A stretch of 64,000 bases of DNA from Paragordius varius (lineage: Eukaryota > Nematomorpha): positions 4,278,001 to 4,342,000 of the forward strand of contig OZ176055.1 in assembly GCA_964247055.1 (NCBI GenBank), given 5' to 3'. A model generated the notes under the pieces. The model had not been told where the DNA came from. It saw only the letters and a program-made list of their open reading frames with translations, and made no database searches. Position numbers and translations under genes: made by a program. Below, one piece after another: positions 12,451 through 22,532 of the stretch; position 1 is the first letter of the stretch; every line of letters begins with the position of its first letter.

Positions 12451-12560
12451 TTATAATTTGGATAAACGTTTCAAAATAGCGAGGACAACAAACAAATTTA
12501 ACACGTTGGTGTGTAGCGGCTGACTTTTTAAGAGGTTAGCACTTTTTGGCGTAAAATTTT
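12451..12560. promoter_or_regulatory. Short divergent intergenic region, probable shared promoter
   Basis: Only 110 bp separate the start codons of the tetraspanin (-) and mitochondrial carrier (+) genes. Both 5' untranslated regions and both core promoters must lie here or overlap the neighbouring exons. No clear TATA box or other named site can be assigned. Shared use is inferred from spacing alone. Confidence 0.5.
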
Positions 12561-15500
12561 ATGGAAATTTCATCCGATGAAATCTGTGATACAGAAAAGC
12601 AATCAGCCCATTATAAATCTTGGCAATTGGCATTATCATCATGTACAGGAGCTATAATCACATCTTTATTGGGTATATTTTGCATGATTATTAAATAGTT
12701 ACACCGTTAGATGTTATTAAAGTTAGACTTCAATCGCAATCTAAACAAAATTCATTTTGTGATAAAAATATTAATGCACAAACCAATACTTATTCATATA
12801 AAAATGGTTTTTATGGTGTTTATAAATATTAGTTACCCCGTTTGATGTGATTAAAACGCGTTTACAGGCACAAACTAAACCTATAGGGAAAGGACAATGC
12901 TTTTTGTATTGCAATGGTTTATGGGATCATTTGTGTTATTGCGTAGAAAATGGTATTGAAATTCCAACACATCAAAAAAATGGTGCATACACTGATTACA
13001 ACATAAACCAACATTTTAAAACAACCCAAGCTTGGTATAACAGACCAAGTCACTTTAATGGAACATGGGTATTGTATGCTTATAAATGGTTATATTTGCA
13101 AGGCTATAAACTATTTTATAAAAATTGAAAACAAATTTGGCATTAAAAGTTTTGGTTAGAATTTTTTACATTTTCGTTAAATTACTAAATATTTATATCT
13201 TCTAAAAAAAGTTCAAGTATATGCAAGAACGTTTAAACCGCTATGAAATACCCAAAGTTTTAATAGTGTGACCAAAAGATTAATTATGCATTTTGTTTTG
13301 TAGGATGCTCTACTTAAAATTGTTCGGAACGAAGGTCCGAAGTCTTTATGGAGTGGCTTATCCCCGACTCTTGTTATGGCCGTCCCAGCAACCATGATAT
13401 ATTTCACAGCATACGATGAAATAAAATATGGATTAGGTTACAAAGAATCAAATTCACATTTATTCAAACAATCAAAAATCAACACACAAACTCCATCTAA
13501 AAATGGAAATAATCTAGAAATATCTTCTTACAATAATGCATTTCAACTAATTAATAACGATATTATCGATACCAATTATCATAAAAATAATAGCGGAACC
13601 CTTCAATTAAACCATATAATAGCAGATAATATATCTTGTACAACAAATTCGATAAATACGAATCCGTTTGTTGACTCAAATTTGTATCAACGGAGTATTC
13701 CCCTTATAGCTGGTTCATTAGCGCGAAGTAATGTACATTTCATATTATTTTCCTACATTTCAAATGTTTGATATTATAATGTTTTTATATTAATTTTTTA
13801 ACCAAACCTGACAAAAATTATCATTTAATTGTTGGATAATCAAATTTAATTAATTTTTGTTTTTGAGTAATACAACTTTAGCCATAAAATTGTAAAAAAA
13901 ATACTAATATAACCTAAGTAAAAAACAATGAAGCATCATCTATGGTTTGGTTATGAATGCGATGACCATTAACATCCCCACTATAAATAAAATTAGCCAA
14001 TATATATGTTTATCGGTATAAAAACCTAAATTTTTAATGTAAAAAAAGGTATTTATTAATTTAACAACGTTTGTTTACTCATTGTTATATCTATTATTCA
14101 AGCTTTTATACCTTATTTTAGTTAGTTTCGTTTTGTTTTATTTAGTTACAACATACATTTGCTTTTTTCTGTGACTATAAATAACTGCATTAATAAGCGG
14201 TCAGATCGGTTTCATATATTGCCTGGTTAAAATCTTAACCTTAATGATCATTTTATATTTTTATTTTGTAATAAAATATGTTTTTTAATTTAGTTGGTGC
14301 TGTTACAGTGATTAGCCCATTGGAATTAATAAGGACCAAAGTGCAATCAACTCAAATTAAATATTTCGGTATATTTTTGCACTTTTTATTGATATATCAC
14401 ATTCCAGTCATTATTATAAAAAATGTTAGACGTAATGCGCTACATATGTTTTTTTGTAGATATATTACGAATTCTTCGAACCGAAATAGGTCAAAATGGT
14501 TTATCTTCTTTATGGAAAGGATGGATGCCTACTATATTAAGGGATGTCCCATTTTCAGGTTTATAATCTAAATGACTAACATTTATAATGAAAGTTAAAA
14601 TAAACGGTTGTTTTATTGATTTTTTTAATGGTAGGATTTGGCAATTTTTATTGTTTAAACTGTATTTTTTCGTTTTTATTTTGATTCTGATATGTCCTGC
14701 ATTAACCACATATTTTTTTTTTGGGAATATCGTTACTTTAAGATTTTCTTGATAAATGGTATGATGGGAATATTTAACACTTGGATACAATACATTCGTT
14801 TTAGTCCTCCTATTCAAACGGAGACTTTAAGGATTTCAGGCTTGTTTAATATCAAATATTTTCCATAATTATGGGACAGAAACCATTTCAAAAGTTTGCA
14901 CTTATATAACATTGATGCACCAAAATATATATAAGGATTCACTTAAAAAAAACTTTATATTACTTATTTGATGGATAAATCCCAAGGTAAAATTTTGGCC
15001 AACATGACATGTGTACATTAGTTAAATATAATAATGCAAAAAAAACCATTTTTCTGTTAATATCAATGTTAGTTGTGATATAAATGAAAATCTTTAATTT
15101 CGCGTCAATATCAAATAAATATGATTTTTGCAAAAATGTTGTAAAATAAAAATGGCGTTGAAGCAGTTCGATCCGAAACTTTTCTCAAAACTAAATTTTA
15201 TTTATGTGTTTTGAACTGTTTATATTTTTACTATAATAGAAGCATAACTTTAAATTGGAACCGTTTCTTTTAGTAGTTTTAACATATTTAGTCTGGGGAC
15301 CCTAGATACCGAATCGTGTTAATATGGCACATTTTGTTTGCATTTTTAGAATTAACTCTATATATTATTCTATTCTAGCCATATATTGGTTAAATTATGA
15401 ATTCCTCAAATCTCACTTAATATCTTCTCATACTTCCACACAATCACACATTGCCACTTCGTTTGTCATGGGAACCATATCCGGAACGGTATTGAATCAA

Positions 15501-16402
15501 ATAATCTTTTTTAGCGGATTACTTTATAAAGAAATTAAAAATTTAGAGTTTGAACATTATAGTAGAGTTTTGCCAAAATTTGAGCTATTCTCTATTTGCT
15601 TTTATTATTTCTATTAGATTAATTTTTAATAATAAATCAATTTTTATTCTTTGAGAGCAATCTATTTATAAAACAACGAAGGCGTGATGATACAGTAGGT
15701 AGGGCGCCGGACTCTAACACTACGTGCCAGAGTTCGAACCCCGAAAGTACGCCATTTTTCCATCATCACTGTCAATCCTGGGCAGGCGAATGTTATAGCC
15801 TTCACATGTCCGAATACATTTTAAGTCGTTACCTTTTTTGCTTTGATTAATTTTTAACTAGAATTTTTTTATATAATAAACGCCTTAAATTAGTTTGTAT
15901 TGTAGTTCATAAGTAAAAATAGCGTTCAATATGTGTTTTTCTAAGTTTCAATTATTTTATTTAATCAAAACTTTAGATTGCGGCATTTATAACTACCCCA
16001 TTTGACGTTGTTAAAACGCATCGTCAAATTGAAATTGGAACGAAATTTGCTCAAACCACACCTCTCAATGGTAAAAAGAATCAAAATAACAAAACTTTTC
16101 AACTTATTCGAACATTGTATCGTACCCAAGGTTTATCTGGACTTTATACAGGTTTATTACCACTTGTTTCTAGAATTGTATATGGTTTCTAAAAAAATTC
16201 ATTAACTTAACATTATATTATATGGTGACTTTATTAGTTTTATATATATTCAAATAAAAGCATATATTTTTGTAATAAAAAATCTATATATAATTATATA
16301 TATGTAGGTGTTATTCCACGAATTATTAAAGTTGCCCCAGCCTGTGCCATCATGATAAGCACTTATGAATATGGAAAAATCTTTTTTGGATCTCGCCTTT
16401 AA
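12561..16402 (+). CDS. SLC25A40: Mitochondrial carrier, SLC25A39/SLC25A40 type, nine exons
   Basis: Inner-membrane carrier of the group that imports glutathione into mitochondria. Exons: 12561-12672, 12699-12806, 12833-13068, 13304-13727, 14294-14368, 14460-14558, 15379-15488, 15977-16151, 16308-16402; 477 residues, or 441 without exon 2. Family landmarks: [27 protein letters not shown] with [17 protein letters not shown] (human SLC25A40 has GKCFVYSNGLMDHLC); [87 protein letters not shown]. All three carrier signatures are present. Introns 1 and 2 are 26 nt each. Exon 2 is a second copy of the first signature ([14 protein letters not shown]), 108 nt with phase 1 at both ends, so it can be skipped or kept without shifting frame. 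Exon 4 carries an Asn-rich matrix insert. Intron 6 holds a TTAA MITE and intron 7 a SINE. An AATAAA lies about 100 nt past the stop. Confidence 0.93.
14778..15318. mobile_element. TTAA-target MITE inside carrier intron 6
   Basis: Flanked by TTAA at 14774-14777 and 15319-15322. It starts CACTTGGATAC and ends GAATCGTG, with the same internal order as the copy at 4047-4615. It is more diverged: the hairpin-forming GGGGTAT palindromes are worn. It lies 220 nt past exon 6 and 60 nt before exon 7, so splicing must tolerate it. Confidence 0.7.
15681..15830 (+). mobile_element. tRNA-derived SINE inside carrier intron 7
   Basis: Begins GGCGTGATGATACAGTAGGT, which resembles a tRNA 5' end with an A box. 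AGTTCGAACCCC follows about 45 nt later and is a near-perfect B box, then GTACGCC, which pairs with the first bases like an acceptor stem. A non-tRNA body with CTGTCAATCCTGGGCAGG follows. The middle does not fold into a sound anticodon stem, so this is a SINE head and not a working tRNA. A second copy at 3501-3605 shares the body. Confidence 0.65.
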
Positions 16403-16959
16403 TATTTTTATATATAGGAAATCCATACGTAATGTGTTGAGTCTTATGTGTATTATCACCGGTCACTTATTCAATGAAATTGTGATAGATTAAAATATTT
16501 CATAATAAAGCTATTTTAACTTTTGGGGGATTTCTATCTATATACTGTAAAATTTTTAATTATACAAACAACGTAAAAACTAAATATTTTTTTTAAAACT
16601 GCTTTACTTTTTTAACCTTAATTTTTAAAAATAACTATTGTTTTGAACTTCAAAGTATGAAATAGAGATGTACTGGTAACAATCAAATTTCTAATTAAAT
16701 AAAATTATAGCTAATAAGGTTTAAAAAAGTGTGGTAGTCTTTTAAAAAATATTCCTCCCTAAATGCAATTATCACTGTAAACCCTTGTTCATTCTATCCT
16801 TAAAATTTTCGTACGATATATTACGCATCAAAAAGATCTTTGAAAAAGACAGCGTATTTAACTCATCTTTGGTTATTCGGAAAATATGAACATCAACTCT
16901 ATGTCCTTTTATTTGCTTTAATCATGTTGCCATAAATATAAAAAATCATTAATAAATTT
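16403..16959. other. Intergenic DNA downstream of the carrier gene
   Basis: Nothing recognisable apart from an AATAAA at about 16504, a candidate polyadenylation signal for the carrier gene. Confidence 0.4.
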
Positions 16960-17815
16960 AATTCACATCGAGTCTGCACCAAAGATATTATGTATGTGTT
17001 TTATTGCGTGGAGCAGGAGATTGCGACAACCGCGCAATCTTAATAATATACCAGGTGTAACCATGTGATTTATTACCGGTTTAACTAAGAGAAGATGTGA
17101 GCGAAAGGTAGGCTGACGATTAATTTGATACACTATTTTGTTCATCTGCGTAGACGATCAAGTTGATTCTAAGGCAAAATGAATAATAAATCGAAATGTG
17201 ACCCGTAAAATCGTGCTTTAACGTCACGAAAGAAAAACATTTTTTAACAAATTGCGACAAATGATGAGAAGTGGGTTTGTTTTGTAACTATGCGGGAATC
17301 ATGGCTTTCACTTTGTTAAGCCGGTTCATCAACACCAAGGTCAACTTGCTGCAAGAAGAAGACCATGCTCGGTGTCTAGTGGAACCAAAGCGGTATTGTC
17401 CATCATAAACTTTTGAAACCTTGTGAATAATATACAACGTTATCTCCAAAAATGATAACTTTAAACCATACATGATCCGAAAAACAACCGGAATGGATTA
17501 GGAGTCATGGTTTTGTATCGTGACAATGTTCTGTCTCACAAAGCGAAACCAGTGAAAGACACTTTAAAATGGCTTCGATGGGTATATCTTCCGCATCCGC
17601 TGTTCTGTCTCTACCTGGTGCCCTGACTATTACCGTTTTAATGCGGCAGCTCACAGAGCAGCACCTTCATAATTTCGAAGAATTCGTAAAATGGCTTGAC
17701 AAACGGTTTACCCCAAAAGACAATCCGAATTTTTAGCAAAGCATTCATATATTACATAAGAGATGGGTGAAATTTGTAGGAGCTGATAAACATAATTTTG
17801 AATAAATAAATAATT
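16960..17815 (+). pseudogene. Mariner transposase relic
   Basis: Decayed Tc1/mariner superfamily element. Pieces in different frames read like the C-terminal half of a mariner transposase: a DNVLSHKAKP stretch (second catalytic Asp, as in HDNARPH), then LRWVYLPHP (as in WELLPHPPYSPDL), then FEEFVKWLDKRF and KRWVKFVGADKH near the end. Several stops and frame changes separate them. The N-terminal helix-turn-helix region from about 16970 is barely recognisable. Terminal repeats could not be fixed. Confidence 0.7.
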
Positions 17816-17923
17816 CATTCATTGCATTTTTTAGAAAAAAAATCGGTAAAATTTTTTTACTATGCCTCGTACAATTTACGATCTAAACAATAAATCTACA
17901 TAGTGCACATAAAAATTACATGA

Positions 17924-17956
<33 letters not shown>

Positions 17957-19444
17957 AAGGAAAATATATCAGGATTATAATGCTTTTGGTTTTGGTCTAC
18001 CAGTGGTTAAAGATAGTTATTTACATTTTTATTGTATTTTCTCCATATCAGAAAATGGCAAAATTTGCGCAGATTTTGTAAAATAAATTATTTTAGATAT
18101 AAGCTAATTGCCTTATTCATAAAAAGAATACTAAAAATATTATAAACTACATATAAAAAAATTCAAGCGTGGCCTCTGAAAATATCAAATTTTTGACCTG
18201 TATAAAATGGGCCAGTTCACTCATAAAGTGGGCAAGATTTAGCATATAATATATGTAATCATGATGGCATAAATAAAAGTTTTTCCCGAAAAAATGGATG
18301 TTTTAACTTAACTGTATCAAAATATTGTGATTTTTATGGTATTTTGAAGCATGGTTGCAATGTAAAAACACTTAAAGTATTGGGTAAAATAATTTTGACT
18401 TGACTTGCGTGTTTTTCAAAAGTTTGCTTTCATGTGATAAAAATTGAATATTAAGGGTGATAAGTCAAAGAATTGATTCGGGGGTGAAAAAAAATCATAT
18501 AAGCAAGTAAAACTTGAAGATTTGGCAAGTATGGTGTAGGGCACACTTGACAGATTAAAAATTAGGATGAAATTTTTTTGGAAACGATTGTGTATATAAT
18601 ATATGTTTTATATCTAATTAAAAAAGATGCCTGTAAAAGTATCCTAAATTAATCGATTTCAGAAACCCTCAAAAAACATTCGCTAAAATCACAGTGAATG
18701 TGTTTTTAATAATCAAAAAAATCATGTGAACTTTTTTGTTACTAATAGTGTGATTATTTGTTAATTTTATTATAAGGAATTCGATATATTAATAACTGTA
18801 ACCCCTACCGTTCAAATTTGAAAATTTGCTCGCTATTCCTTTATAAACAAAAAATAATTTATACTAATTGCAACAACACATACCGAAACAATATAATTAG
18901 TAATTAATTCTTCGCTTGTTTAATTAGCGAATTTTATTATGGAGAATTACTATTATTATAAATAAAATATATATCTTAACAGATCGCGATAGGTTAAATG
19001 AAATAAATTTTATCACACCACCCGATGTGTGATAGTGAGCGTGATAAAGCCAAAAAATCCTGTTGCTTCCAATTTTAAGATTTTTTAATGCACCTTATTA
19101 AAAGACTTTAGAAAAAGTATAAACTCATTCCATTCATTTGAACATGGCATTTAAGTTGTTGTAGTTCTGTATAAGGCAGATTTAAGTTAGTTATTAAATG
19201 AAATGAAAAACATATTTATTTGATGCAGTCAATTATCAAAGGAAATCACAACAAGATCGGAAGAATAGATTGAAGCATAATTTAAAACAAATACAACAAA
19301 AATACCACACTTAACATAATCCAGCAACACTGTTAAGGGTTAATTATCATACCGTTGGTCGTTTCACGTTACCTCTACATATATTATCTTGGTTTTGAAT
19401 GCAAATATTTTACGTACGTTAAATCTATATATATATATATATAT
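17816..19444. other. Intergenic DNA with one repeat copy
   Basis: Contains a (TA)n tract at about 17926-17950 and one copy of the CTTGACTTGC repeat family at about 18395-18575. No coding exon was seen. Confidence 0.4.
18395..18575 (+). repeat. Interspersed repeat, CTTGACTTGC family, copy 1
   Basis: Runs from TTGACTTGACTTGC through CATGTGATAAAAATTGAA to GTGTAGGGCACACTTGAC. Related copies are at about 34275-34440 (same strand) and 38905-39090 (opposite strand). The ends share inverted CTTGAC/GTCAAG words, which suggests a MITE, but no target duplication is clear. Confidence 0.55.
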
Positions 19445-20019
19445 CATTTGCACTTCAAGAGTGTCCTTGAACACTTCAAGTTGGTCCTTGAACATTTCAA
19501 GTTGGTCCTTTGACTTTTTTGTTTTGTTTTTAACTTTTATCTATCAAATCGTAAATAATTCATCTATTTTATAGTTTTTAACCTATTTTCTATTATTTAA
19601 CATAAATTTTAAATCGACATCAACTTTTATTCTTTGAGAAACCGTGTATCTTTATTAATTTCTTAAAATAATTTTAGATATTTATAAAATTTACACGAAA
19701 TGAAAAAATATAGAAGTTTTCTGGGTTATTAATTAAAATTTTTCATTAAAAACATTTAAAAGTCAATAATTTTGTCCAATTAAAAAAATAATTTAAAACA
19801 AAAAAGTGGTTTTTAAATAAAAATTTTTATTTTTAAATGAATAAATATATAATAAATAAAGAAAATTAGGTTAAATAATAATAAAATAAAAAAATAAATG
19901 CAGAAATTATGGTTAAATCAAAATTTATAAATTTTAAGGACCAACTTGAACTGTTCAAGGACCAACCTGAATTGTTTAAGGACCAACTTGAACTAGTCAA
20001 GGACACTGAAGTGCAAATG
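19445..20019. mobile_element. MITE whose arms carry repeated 'GGACCAACTTGAA' units
   Basis: Starts CATTTGCACTTC and ends GAAGTGCAAATG, with (TA)n on both sides as likely target sequence. Each arm has GTGTCC followed by several spaced copies of AAGGACCAACTTGAAC or its complement (about three on the right, two on the left). The middle is A/T-rich and non-coding. Superfamily not assigned. Confidence 0.65.
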
Positions 20020-20109
20020 GTATATATATTACCTTATGGTTAGTACAAATGATTTTACTCGATATGCAGGCTATATTCAAATGAGATATATATATATTAT
20101 TATATATTA

Positions 20110-20682
20110 CACTTCGATTCAAATTGGGCTATCTAAATACCCCACACTATATTTAAGTTTAAATTTTTAAACTACTGAAAGAAACGATCTCATTTTAAAT
20201 TTATGCTTCAATCCTAAACAAAATTATATAAATAAGCCGAATTATCCAAATAAAATTTGGTTTTGAGAAAAAAGCGCCATATCAAACTACTTGGACGCCA
20301 TTTTTATTTTACAATATTTTTGCAAACTATCGTCTTTATATAATTTTAAGGGTAAAATCAAAGCTAATTTTTGATTTAAAATACATCTAACATTGATAGA
20401 AACAGGAAAAGTGGTTTTTGTACTATTTTTAAATTTAGCTAATGCACTCATGTCATGTTGACTAAATTTTTACCTTGAGGTTTTACCTAAAAATAAGTAA
20501 TAACTAGCATTTTCGATTAAAATTTTTTATATACTTCGGTTCATTAATGTTATATGAGTGCAAATTTTCGCCAGGGTTTCAATTTATTCCATATTTTTTG
20601 AATTATTTAATTTTCAGGCCTGGGGTATCCATCTACCCCAATTTAAATCGAAGGACTGAAATGATTGTGTTGTATCCAAGTG
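20110..20682. mobile_element. TTAA-target MITE, reverse orientation
   Basis: Begins CACTTCGATTCAAATTGGG and ends ATCCAAGTG followed by TTAA (20683-20686). The left flank reads TTA, one base off TTAA. Same family as 4047-4615 but inverted. It lies 90 bp from the preceding MITE. Confidence 0.68.
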
Positions 20683-20759
20683 TTAATTTATACACAAAAC
20701 ATTTCCCTCTGCACTTATTTTATTATATTTAATAAATTACTTAAGTACAACCTATAAAT

Positions 20760-22175
20760 AACTCAAGCAGAAATTGAGTCTCTTTCTAATCTTCCTAACA
20801 ACGAAACCCCATGGATAGACGGCATCCCGGGAGAAGTCCCAAAACATGTACCAACTGACATCATAACCACGTTATGCCAAACGATTTGGATGAATTGCGA
20901 ATGGCCAAAAGACTGGACTAAATCAATCTTCTTACAAATATATAACAAAGGCCAAGAAAATGATTGCAATAGTTACAGAAAATATCGCTCATACCTCACA
21001 TAAGCTTAATTCATAAAAATTCAATGAAGATGGAGAATCGGTCCATAACTCCATATCTAATAAACATGGTTTTAGACGCAACAGAAGTTGTGGGGACAAC
21101 ATCTCTAACATAAGAAAGACACACAATAGAACAAACATATGATTACAGCAAGAATTTTTATCTGTTTCTTGGACTACTTCTAGGCATTAAATAGAGTGAA
21201 CTATGGAAAACTTTGGGAACCACTAATAAAGGGGAATTTCCTTTACACATTAAACTATTTAACAATCTCTACATAAATCAAAAAGCAGTTATATTAACTT
21301 CAGCATGCACCAGCCAAACAATAAATTACTTGTAAAACAACTTTTAACAAATGCCACACAAATTAAAAAAAAATCTTAATATTAATTTTTATGAATTAAT
21401 GGGAGTCAGACAAGGATGTGCATTATTACCTATGTTATTAAACTTATATTCAGAAACATTATGAAAGTAATAAAAAATAACTCAACAGGCATTAAAATAG
21501 AAGGCTAGACCATCAATAACTTGTACCAAAACATTTCCTCAAGAAAGCGCTGTACCTGACAAACATAACCGATTTATCACTAGAACTGGGGAGGGGGGAA
21601 TTGCTCAGAGCAACATAACTCACCTCATAGCAACTATTTCTATAAATGGCACCTCTACAACCGACATTACCAGGAGTGTTGAAATGGCAAATAAGGGAAA
21701 ATTTAAACTTAAATCCATTTCAAAAAGAAAAAAATCCCGAATTCATCAAAAAGCGTGTAATATCAATAATTTTTCCAGTAATCTGCTGTGAGTCCTTGAT
21801 CCTTGCAAACGATTGCAACAAATTAAAAGCTTTCGAGTTATGGACCTATAGATATATGCTCGGCATACAATGAGAACAAAAAATAAATAAAATTCTAGAA
21901 CACATTTAACCCAAACAGACCCTACTTCAAATAATTCATACCTGGCAACATTGATTTTTCGGAGATATGATAAGAGTCGATAACTGGAAAAAGATTATGT
22001 TAGGTCGGTTAAAAAGGCTAGAAAAGGTCAAAGCTTAAGATACGATACTTAGATCAGATTAAAAAAATTAAAACATAATTAATTCATGAACTTGCACAGA
22101 TACCTGACAACAGAATGCTATGATCCAAGCTGCGACTCCCCCTCAACTGCCCCTTGTATCCAAAAGGGATAATCA
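20760..22175 (+). pseudogene. LINE (non-LTR retrotransposon) reverse transcriptase relic
   Basis: Broken reverse transcriptase. Readable pieces in order: DGIPGEVPKH and WPKDWTKS, then DCNSYRKYRS (family: DE.PAE..., WP.DW..S, DC.NYR.I); GVRQGCALLPMLLNLYSE, a strong match to the RT motif GVRQGC.LSP.LFNLY.E; and near the 3' end KSFELWTYRYMLGI, typical of the C-terminus of such LINEs. Frames change many times and stops are frequent. The FADD-type catalytic box is not recognisable. The 3' end lies close to repeated ATCATTATTATT. Related C-terminal fragments occur at 26455-26820, 29828-30009 and 58930-59440. Confidence 0.75.
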
Positions 22176-22349
22176 TCATTATTATTTAATTATGAAACAA
22201 TACTATAGTATAAGATTTAACATGCTTTTATTTCTATAAATACTATAACTTTAATAAATATTTTTGTATATTAATATACGCAATCACTAATGCTTGCGTT
22301 AAACCTGAATTTGTCTATATTTCTAATAAAAGTGTACACATAGCTTCTA

Positions 22350-22351
<2 letters not shown>

Positions 22352-22410
<59 letters not shown>
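22352..22410. repeat. (TA)n microsatellite
   Basis: Almost pure TA dinucleotide repeat of nearly 60 bp between the LINE relic and the F-box gene. Similar shorter tracts occur at 32208-32252, 33669-33718 and 46605-46625. Confidence 0.9.
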
Positions 22411-22417
<7 letters not shown>

Positions 22418-22532
22418 ATAAAATAAAGAAGTCAACGATCCTACATTATTACAAAATATATTAAAATATCAATATGATTGCACAGCATGCAGAATATCAT
22501 ATTTTTATAAAAATAATTCGGCATAATACAAA

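Noticed and set aside
15681-15755. Candidate tRNA gene
   Set aside because: A and B boxes and acceptor pairing are present, but no sound anticodon arm forms, and a non-tRNA body follows that is shared with 3501-3605. It is a SINE.
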